This document shows, one piece after another, positions 48,098 through 55,760 of a stretch of 64,000 nt of DNA. Location: the NCBI RefSeq assembly GCF_014648315.1, contig NZ_BMQW01000009.1, positions 113,632 through 177,631 on the forward strand. The letters run 5' to 3'. Position numbers and translations under genes: made by a program. The stretch comes from Shewanella ulleungensis. GTDB lineage: Bacteria; Pseudomonadota; Gammaproteobacteria; Enterobacterales; Shewanellaceae. The notes below the pieces were generated by a model. It worked only from the letters and a program-made list of their open reading frames with translations, searched no databases and was not told the origin of the DNA. The number at the start of each line of letters is the position of its first letter. Position 1 is the first letter of the stretch.

Positions 48098-49201
48098 GAT
48101 GTTTGGTTTAGCTTTAATCTCTTCAACGACTTTCGATATAAAAGAGTAATCCTCTTGTTCATCTGACACAGTGACAGGGGGTTGTCGCTGCGCTTGCGCT
48201 GGATTATTGTTCACTGCAAGATGAAGGTTGCTATCAACAACTTCAGAGTCCTTAATTACATCAATAATTTGCAGGTATAAAGACCCATCTCTTTTTTCAA
48301 GGAAACGAAGCACACTTTCATAATCCTCAACGGATGCTTTTTGCTGTACAAAGCTTTTTTGTGTTTGATTTTGAAGTTCTTGTAAATAAGGCTGTAAATG
48401 TGTGAGTGAGAAACGCGATATAAACTGCTCGAGTTGATGAGTGACTTTAATTCTCAACGCTTCATACACATCTGGGCTAAGTAGTGAAAAGTCCTTTTTA
48501 CCCTCTGTGTATGACTGCAATATTTTATCTATTTTCACAGCTGATTTATCATTAAAATGATGATTAAGCTGCCTTTTTAACTCTAGCGCTTCAAAACAGT
48601 ACGACGGATTAATTGATTGGTCTTCATCTACAATAAAATCGATATCAAAAACACTTAATAAGTCGCTTATCAGGTTATTACGCACAAATAACTGAGATGA
48701 ATATGGACGCAGAATAATGTCTAATTCACTATTGTTTTCGTACAACTGTTCAATCAAACTCAACACTCTAAACTCAACATGTCGCTTTGCTTGAAGTTTT
48801 TCGGTTTTAAAGGCCCTTTTTACGGCTTGATTATATCCTGACTCTATCACATCAATAGGGTTACGAAGGTATAAAATAAAAGTAACATTTTCAAAAGCTT
48901 GATTAAGTTCTGTTAGCAAAGGAAAAAAATGTTCTGACGACAACAGCATCACATCACAAAGTGATGAATCGAACTCTCGTTTTAATTGTTTTACTTTTTT
49001 AGTATCTACAACAAAAGATTTAGACTGTTTTTTACTTAGAACACGGCTGAAATTACCACTACTCACATTATTTTCGTCTGCGGGATGATCTGGATAAAAA
49101 ATGCCCTTTGATTGTAATAACTCTCGGTTATTGAGTAATGCGAACTGGATAGCTGATGTTCCAGTTTTACCAGGTCCAGCATGTATAAATATTTTTTTCA
49201 C
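47954..49201 (-). CDS. PAPS-dependent sulfotransferase-like protein with C-terminal TPR-like module
   Basis: A 415-residue protein opening with IFIHAGPGKTGTSAIQFALL (5'-phosphosulfate loop); FENVTFILYLRNPIDVIESG is the 3'-phosphate block. It is a paralogue of the protein at 33584 (shared GIFYPDH, SSGNF and INPSYCFEALELKRQLN). Its C-terminal 47 residues form a recognisable TPR hairpin (RFCRELGLALEKAGRIDEAV, then FKPDAEMIKNKLKKY) in the place of the RPxGPLI module, which links that module to TPRs. The start is GTG at 49201. It is the first enzyme gene of the glycan run, 28 bp after the exported glycosidase-like gene. Confidence 0.82.
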   Translation of the reverse strand: MKKIFIHAGPGKTGTSAIQFALLNNRELLQSKGIFYPDHPADENNVSSGNFSRVLSKKQSKSFVVDTKKVKQLKREFDSSLCDVMLLSSEHFFPLLTELNQAFENVTFILYLRNPIDVIESGYNQAVKRAFKTEKLQAKRHVEFRVLSLIEQLYENNSELDIILRPYSSQLFVRNNLISDLLSVFDIDFIVDEDQSINPSYCFEALELKRQLNHHFNDKSAVKIDKILQSYTEGKKDFSLLSPDVYEALRIKVTHQLEQFISRFSLTHLQPYLQELQNQTQKSFVQQKASVEDYESVLRFLEKRDGSLYLQIIDVIKDSEVVDSNLHLAVNNNPAQAQRQPPVTVSDEQEDYSFISKVVEEIKAKPNINEVRFCRELGLALEKAGRIDEAVMFFKAVLYFKPDAEMIKNKLKKYT

Positions 49202-49229
49202 CTTAGCCTCGTTACTCTATTTCGCTTAA

Positions 49230-51185
49230 TCAATCATGCCGATAAAACACAGCGTCCTTAGCAGGAACTTCAACAATACTAGATTGCATTCCTTTCCCTT
49301 TTTGGGGCCCAGACCTTATAGATTTACCGTTATTTTTATTTAATTTTTCTATGTTTAGAACATTATCATTATTAGTTGGATTAGCAATAACCGCACCATG
49401 TTCAAATTGCCTAATGGCCACATAATCACCAATAAATACCGATAACGACCTTACCTTAATAGCTGTGTCATCTTCTAATTCAAAAATAACTTGTTGCTTG
49501 CCAGCCGAGACTGAATTAAAACCATAATGACTAATAAAGTTCTCGGGACCAACCCAAGACATCTGCTCATGTGTTGAGGAGGTCTTAACCGTTAACAAAT
49601 TTGCTCTGTCAGGGTGCTTAGTATTAGCACGATTGAGTACAATCTCTGCAGAAACTATTACATTACTAGGTTTGTCTAACTCGATTGGTAATATAAAACG
49701 CGTGGTTTTGCCCTTACTCCCCTTAAACACAACTGCCCCCTCAATACTCACCTTTTGAGTACCTGTTGCCGCAGTCAATAAGCCAGAAACATCGTGCTGG
49801 GTAATTTTTTTACTTTGGTCATCCATATACGAATATGGGCCTATAGGTTTCCCCAACCAACCCAGCTGCCTTTTTTTAAGTGAAAGTTCAGGCCAATTAT
49901 CTATTTTAAGTCCGACAGGAGCATAAGCTGGAGCTGCGACCGCATCCATCATTAATGAGGCTGCAACCCTTAACCGCCTATGGTTATCTTGAGGTTTATT
50001 TTTAAGCTTTTTATTTTGGGGGGTTAAGCCAATTTTAATATAGCTAAAGCTTGGTAAGTGGCTATGTTCATTCCAGTAAAGGTGGCGATTCATGCCACTT
50101 GACCAAGTATCTATTTCAGGATCCCAATGGCTTGGCCATGTTTCACTTTCAATACCATTTAAAATACCAAAAGCTCGTTGCTGATTAAGTTCGTTGCCAT
50201 CGGCAAGAATCAACTTATTATCACCAAGCTCTTGGCGTAAACTTGTCAAAAAACGCATGACCCCAACACTGTACTGTTGCTGGAAAACACGATCTTCATC
50301 AGATGCTTTACCATCAAAGTTATAATCTATAGGGGTTTTACGTGAATGATGTTTAAGTCCTCGAATATCTGCTAACACATCAAATTCGACGCCATCAAAT
50401 ACACTCAATGGCTGACCTTTACCCAAATATTGCAATAAATTTTTTGTTAACCGAATTGGCATTCCACCATCATTATCAATATTGGTGAAATTGTAGCGCC
50501 AAAGCGCCTGCTGACTTTCTGGAGCTAACGGAGGTTGAGAAACATGGGGAGCCAGATAAGCCTTTCCCTTTTTATGGCTAATAGGCTTAGAACCAAACAA
50601 TCCACGTTTTACATGAATGGTATTACCTTTACCAACACTAATAATCTTAACTTGTTCAGCATTTTGCCAGTCCAAGTCACCACTATCTTTTAAAGGGACA
50701 AGTGCAAGATCATCAGCACCTCTAAATACATTACTGTCAACCACAGAAAACCTTGTATCAGATGCGGTTATGGGGCTGGTTGAATGCGTTCCTACAAAAT
50801 ACGTCCAGTCTTCGGCCTTAAATGCGTCAAAATCAAAGTTAGGATCTCTTGCATTACCATTAAAATGGAGCAACATTAATTTGGAAGGGTTATCTTTTTT
50901 ATATTGAATAAACTTCCCCTGAGCTTCTATTGAGCGCCCTGGGATTTCCTCATCTAATGCTTTGACAACCATGCCATCAAGCTTAGACCAACGTTTAGCC
51001 CATTTCTGGTAGCTTATATTGGGATTTGCGGCACTATTTTCTGCATTACGAAAGTAAATCGCTTTGGGGTATTTATCGTTTAAAATGCTCAGCGACGACA
51101 GCTCAGAAGCTATACCGATAGAAGATGACAGCAACATACTGATTGCCATAGCAAATAAAATCTTTAACATATTTGTCACAGGCAT
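49230..51185 (-). CDS. Exported protein, possible glycoside hydrolase-like TIM-barrel
   Basis: A 651-residue protein with a signal peptide (hydrophobic 7-24). The central part looks like a sugar-processing barrel: AKRWSKLDGMVVKALDEEIP, FDGVEFDVLADIRGL, LILADGNELNQQ and GIESETWPSHW carry acidic residues at strand ends. Inserted at about 120-205 is a strand-rich segment containing IHVKRGLFGSKPISHKKG, similar to a motif in phage tail-associated proteins. A beta-rich C-terminus follows. No glycosidase family can be named. It would act outside the cell, perhaps trimming the polysaccharide made by the downstream genes. The start codon lies close to AAGGA. Confidence 0.6.
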   Translation of the reverse strand: MPVTNMLKILFAMAISMLLSSSIGIASELSSLSILNDKYPKAIYFRNAENSAANPNISYQKWAKRWSKLDGMVVKALDEEIPGRSIEAQGKFIQYKKDNPSKLMLLHFNGNARDPNFDFDAFKAEDWTYFVGTHSTSPITASDTRFSVVDSNVFRGADDLALVPLKDSGDLDWQNAEQVKIISVGKGNTIHVKRGLFGSKPISHKKGKAYLAPHVSQPPLAPESQQALWRYNFTNIDNDGGMPIRLTKNLLQYLGKGQPLSVFDGVEFDVLADIRGLKHHSRKTPIDYNFDGKASDEDRVFQQQYSVGVMRFLTSLRQELGDNKLILADGNELNQQRAFGILNGIESETWPSHWDPEIDTWSSGMNRHLYWNEHSHLPSFSYIKIGLTPQNKKLKNKPQDNHRRLRVAASLMMDAVAAPAYAPVGLKIDNWPELSLKKRQLGWLGKPIGPYSYMDDQSKKITQHDVSGLLTAATGTQKVSIEGAVVFKGSKGKTTRFILPIELDKPSNVIVSAEIVLNRANTKHPDRANLLTVKTSSTHEQMSWVGPENFISHYGFNSVSAGKQQVIFELEDDTAIKVRSLSVFIGDYVAIRQFEHGAVIANPTNNDNVLNIEKLNKNNGKSIRSGPQKGKGMQSSIVEVPAKDAVFYRHD

Positions 51186-51267
51186 TCTTCCTTAAATAGT
51201 AATCATAGAACTATCACACGAATGCTATATTTTACCTTAAACACGACTCTAACATGATACTTATAAT

Positions 51268-51297
51268 GAAAAAACCTCAGTAAACTGAGGTTTTTCT
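51268..51297 (-). terminator. Intrinsic terminator after the 1,002-residue protein gene
   Basis: AACCTCAG and CTGAGGTT pair in eight positions around TAAA, with A and T runs outside. It separates the exported propeller genes from the glycan run. Confidence 0.9.
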
Positions 51298-51314
51298 TAT
51301 TAATAACAAGTAAC

Positions 51315-52575
51315 TTACTGACTATAGATCAACGATAGGTCTATTCCGCTTAATACTGTCACTCCAGCTACTTTTGTTGTTTGATTTAGACCACTGATTG
51401 CGACATCCTCAATACCATCGGCATTTGCATCATAATGTGATAACGATAAATCTTCCCATTTGCCAGATAAGGTGTAACGACCATATTCTGCCGCTGTTTG
51501 ACCGTCTCTTACAATCAACTGAATTATTCGATTACTTTTGGTAAATCCCAACAAACCAAACTCGCTAAAGCCATCCTTATTAAAATCACCTAGTTCAGTG
51601 ACTTGAATATCTTCCCAGCTCGCTGGCCAACTGATATTGGCGATGCGTTCATTGGCTAATCGACCATCGTTAATACGTACAAACACTTTGCCACTATCAG
51701 GATGTGTACCTAACACCGCAACCTCACGGATACCATCGCCTGTGCGGTCTGCCACCAACATTGGTTTCACATCCACTAAGTCATTTGGCCAACTGAAAGT
51801 TCGGATAACACCACGTTTATCATGGCCTTTTTTGACGATCCATTGATAACGATCATCATCTTTGCGCTGACCAAACTGCCCCCAATCAAGAGTGCCGTCG
51901 CCATCTAGGTCATCCATCTCAAATAACTGAATGTCATCCCACAATTTATTCCAGTTATATACATCGACCTTGGCATTAGCATCGGCACCATCATAAACAA
52001 ACAACTGGCCTTTATCTAAACGGCTATGACGACCATATAATGCAACCTCTTGAATCCCATCCAGTGTCACATCAGACATAGTAACAAACTGCGGTTTATC
52101 CCATAAATTTGGCCATTTAAAGGTTTGATAAGCCGCTTTAGTCGCACCGTCTTTTACCACTAACTGGCGCGTGCCATTTGCTAAATGCACACCGCTTATC
52201 GCATATTCTTGTATACCATCACCAGTTAAGTCGGCTAATACTTCAAACTTAACCTCCCCTAAGGTTGCTGGCCAGTTCCAAACATCTATTCGCTCACCAC
52301 TTTTACCATTATGTACAATAAGCTGATATCTATTTGTCGATGAATCGAAACCAAACACTCCAACATCAATTACGGTATCATTATCACGATCATCCAATAA
52401 AACAATCTTCGCAAAATCAAATGAATGATTAATAGAATATTGTTGAATCATCAATTGGCTATTGCCACTTAATAATTTGATCTCAACACTCGAACTAAGC
52501 TGAGTTGTTTGTAACCAATCAATTACATTATCGCCATTAACATCACTAAACAGTTGAACAACAAGAGATGACTCA
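51315..52575 (-). repeat. Propeller repeat region, paralogue 1
   Basis: About seven blades of 50-53 codons plus a closing strand. Typical blade: start LxDxTxDGixE, then GxxQLxVxDG, end WPxxWxxxq. The whole region recurs in the next two genes and in the partial gene at the right edge. Confidence 0.85.
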
Positions 52576-54323
52576 GGCTTACTTGCAGGATCTAACGGGT
52601 CGGTTCCTGCTGTAACTTCTTGTTTATCATCGACGCCATCACCATCAGAATCAGAGTTATAAATATCAGTTCCAAGACTAATTTCTTCGGCGTTTGTTAG
52701 GCCATCATTATCAAAATCAGCTTCACCATCTTCAGAATTATTTGGATCGAGTCCTAGATTAATTTCAATTTCATCTGGTATGGAATCATCATCCCAATCA
52801 TGCTCAATCACTTCATAGAAGTTAATTCTTGGTTTTCGGAATAAACTAAAATGACGATCTTCAGGTAAAGGCCCGTACCAAAATTCATCCAAGCGATCAA
52901 TCCACTCTAAAACGTAAATTCGTTTTCCTATTCTTTTTAGGGGTAGCCAATGACGCTTTTGAAATATTAAGCATGTCATCTCATTGGCAATGGGGTCGCA
53001 TCGATAAAAATCATACCCTTCATACAAATCTGTACGAGAACTTAGAGTTACTTTTCCAAATTCATCTTGTTCCCAATAAGTATCGTTAAACCCCCTATTA
53101 AGCAAACTTGCGTAACTGCCTAAAACCCGATTTGCCAATCCATCATCCAATAATCTAAAGCCAAATAATTCATCTGAGCCCAATCCTCCAGTGTCAGTTA
53201 AGTCAGTGTTTTTCGTAGTGATGAAAGAGCTAACCAGTACAGTATTTTGCAACTCATTAAAATTAGCGTTTTGATCCCAATTGATACCAAGAGAAACATT
53301 TGAAAAATAACCACTTTTAGACCCCTCCCCAAGCGCAAGATAACTAAAGCTGTCTCTTTGCTGCTCTAGTAACAAGAAAGAAACGGAGTAGTCTTCATCC
53401 GCACCATCGCTGTTTGGTTGCTTATAAGCAAGAGTTAAAGTTTTATCGGGCGTAACAGACCATTGCCCAGAAATGGATGAATAATATGTCGAAAACTGTC
53501 CATCTGCGGCAAAAGTGACAACATCTTCAAAACTCGTTAAAACTGAAGAACTTAACCCTAAAGTAAAAGATTGATCCGATAACATAGCTGAACTGAAACC
53601 AGTACTTTGTTGTGTAAGATAATTAACATCAATGAATGTTGATAGATGCTCATTAGAAAGGGCTATTTTTGAGCTAGCATCTATACTTCCCCACAATAAT
53701 GAACGCTCGGTATTATCAGATAAAAAATACTCTTGATACTCTTCAATATAAAAAGTATCTGATTTATCTTGATTTTCTATTAATTGCCATTGCTGATAAC
53801 TTGGCCTAATCTCAACGGTAATCCATTGTTCATTAGAGTTTTGCTTAAAAAAATCTATTGAAGCTTGGTCTACTAAATTTAAAGCAAGCAATTCTTCAAG
53901 TCGAACATATCGAATAGTGGCAGGATTTTCCTTAGGCAATAGTGTCATGACACTATTAGAGATAGACCATTGATATTCTATTTTCCCCGAATCTCCTATC
54001 GTAAAAGCAGCGCCATTAGAGTCGATTTTTAAATAGGTATCAGCAACGCCAGTAATAATATTCGGCTCGTCCAGAACACCATAGAAGTCGGATACATATT
54101 CATCTGAAATATCGTCAATAGTAAAAGCTAATCCGGCGGATTGTCTTAAAGATGGCGCTAATAAAATTTGTTTTTGTGAATTACCATGACTAACAGTTAC
54201 ATCGTCTGCCAAGCTTTTGTTGTTATGAGTTGTTATTGACAATTCAACATCAAATTCAGATGAAATTGCAGGGGAAGCAAGGACTGATAGTGTGATGATA
54301 AGAGACAGAAGTTGTTTGTTCAA
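51315..54323 (-). CDS. Exported beta-propeller repeat protein with calcium-type linker (paralogue 1)
   Basis: A 1,002-residue secreted or surface protein. The start is TTG at 54323 with GAGGT before it, giving a signal peptide (MNKQLLSLIITLSVLASPAIS). Residues about 25-500 are strand-rich, and the first part resembles the N-terminal modules of the 1,561-residue protein (WSISNSVMTLL, then a LVDQASIDFF helix). Residues about 510-580 carry DxDxDG repeats (DSDSDGDGVDDKQEVTAGTD) of the thrombospondin-3 type that bind calcium. The final 415 residues have about seven blades of 50-53 residues with D.TGDG..E...G and a WPxxW ending, as in FG-GAP/VCBS propellers. Function unknown. Confidence 0.85.
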   Translation of the reverse strand: MNKQLLSLIITLSVLASPAISSEFDVELSITTHNNKSLADDVTVSHGNSQKQILLAPSLRQSAGLAFTIDDISDEYVSDFYGVLDEPNIITGVADTYLKIDSNGAAFTIGDSGKIEYQWSISNSVMTLLPKENPATIRYVRLEELLALNLVDQASIDFFKQNSNEQWITVEIRPSYQQWQLIENQDKSDTFYIEEYQEYFLSDNTERSLLWGSIDASSKIALSNEHLSTFIDVNYLTQQSTGFSSAMLSDQSFTLGLSSSVLTSFEDVVTFAADGQFSTYYSSISGQWSVTPDKTLTLAYKQPNSDGADEDYSVSFLLLEQQRDSFSYLALGEGSKSGYFSNVSLGINWDQNANFNELQNTVLVSSFITTKNTDLTDTGGLGSDELFGFRLLDDGLANRVLGSYASLLNRGFNDTYWEQDEFGKVTLSSRTDLYEGYDFYRCDPIANEMTCLIFQKRHWLPLKRIGKRIYVLEWIDRLDEFWYGPLPEDRHFSLFRKPRINFYEVIEHDWDDDSIPDEIEINLGLDPNNSEDGEADFDNDGLTNAEEISLGTDIYNSDSDGDGVDDKQEVTAGTDPLDPASKPESSLVVQLFSDVNGDNVIDWLQTTQLSSSVEIKLLSGNSQLMIQQYSINHSFDFAKIVLLDDRDNDTVIDVGVFGFDSSTNRYQLIVHNGKSGERIDVWNWPATLGEVKFEVLADLTGDGIQEYAISGVHLANGTRQLVVKDGATKAAYQTFKWPNLWDKPQFVTMSDVTLDGIQEVALYGRHSRLDKGQLFVYDGADANAKVDVYNWNKLWDDIQLFEMDDLDGDGTLDWGQFGQRKDDDRYQWIVKKGHDKRGVIRTFSWPNDLVDVKPMLVADRTGDGIREVAVLGTHPDSGKVFVRINDGRLANERIANISWPASWEDIQVTELGDFNKDGFSEFGLLGFTKSNRIIQLIVRDGQTAAEYGRYTLSGKWEDLSLSHYDANADGIEDVAISGLNQTTKVAGVTVLSGIDLSLIYSQ

Positions 54324-54438
54324 TTTTGGTACCTCATCCTAAGGAACTAATAATGTTAATCAATTTTGCGATGAGTTTACTCTTTGAATACTTTATGCGC
54401 AACAATTGAATTACAAATAAGCAACAAGAGTTGTACAT

Positions 54439-54475
54439 AAAAAAGCCTCAGAAAATGACTTACTGAGGCTTTTTT
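54439..54475 (-). terminator. Intrinsic terminator after the metalloprotease-LRR gene
   Basis: AAAAAGCCTCAG and CTGAGGCTTTTT form a 12-pair stem with an 11-base loop. T-rich on the minus-strand side. Confidence 0.9.
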
Positions 54476-54496
54476 AATAAAATTTGATAGTTTTAA

Positions 54497-55760
54497 TTAT
54501 TGACTAGCAATAACTGATAAGTCTTTACCACTTAGTGTTGTAAATACTTTCGCTTTAGTTGTTTGATTTATACCACTGATGACTACATCATCAGAACCAT
54601 CCTTATCAATATCATAATGCTCAAGTGACAGCCCTTCCCAGCTTCCTGATAATGCGTAACGACCATATTCAGTGGTTGTTTTACCATCTCTTACTATCAA
54701 CTGCACAGTTCGGTTTGCCTTGGTATAACCCAACAAGCCAAACTCGCTAAAGCCATCGCTATTTAAATCGCCAAGTTCAGTAACTTGATAATCTTCCCAG
54801 CTCGCTGGCCAGCTGATATTGGCGATACGTTCATTGGCTAAGCGACCATCATTTATCCGCACAAATACTTTGCCATCATCTGGATTAGTCCCCAATACCG
54901 CGACTTCTCGTATACCATCACCGGTTCTATCTGCAACCAACAGCGGCTTAACGTCCACTAAGTCATTCGGCCAGGTAAAGGTTCGGATAACACCACGCTT
55001 ATCATTACCCTTTTTAACCACCCATTGGTAACGACCATCGTCTTTACGTTGCCCAAACTGACCCCAGTCGTTGCTGCCGTCACCATCAAGATCATCCATT
55101 TCAATTAATTGAATGTCGTCCCATAATGTGTTCCAGTTATAAACGTCCACTTTACTGTCTGCGTTGGCGCCATCGTAAATAAAGAGCTGGCCCTTATCTA
55201 ACCGACTATGACGACCATAGAGTGCGACTTCACTGGTGCCATCAAAGGTGACGTCGCTCATGGTCACAAACTGCGGAGCATCCCATAAATTAGGCCATTT
55301 AAAGGTTTGGTAACTCGCTTTAGTCACACTATCTTTCACCACTAACTGGCGAGTGCCATTTGCTAAATGCACGCCGCTTATCGCATATTCTTGTATGCCG
55401 TCACCGGTTAAATCGGCTAACACTTCAAACTTAACCTCCCCTAAAGTTGCAGGCCAGTTCCACACATCTTGCTTAACACCCGTTAACCCAGAATGCACTT
55501 GTAGTTGGTATCGATTTACATTCACATCAAAACCAAACACCCCAACCTCATTGATACCATCGGCATCACGATCATCCAATAATATGGTTGATGGTGTAGC
55601 AAACGAATTTTCAATCACATAATTGGCAAGCGCGTTATAGGTGTTACCACTAAATAAGCTCACCTCAACACGATTTGAGTGAGTGGTATACTTTATCCAG
55701 TCAGCTACGCCGTCTTGGTTAACATCACTGAATAATATTGAAGTACTAAGTGAACCCACT
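54497..55760 (-). repeat. Propeller repeat region, paralogue 2
   Basis: Same blade order as in paralogue 1, with long runs of near-identity at the DNA level. The stretch at about 55147-55175 is identical to one at the right edge of the window (63958-63986). Confidence 0.85.

Noticed and set aside
21520..51185. Search for flippase, polymerase, ABC exporter or a JUMPstart element
   Set aside because: None found; only the SLC13 permease is a multi-span membrane protein here, so the export route must lie outside the window.
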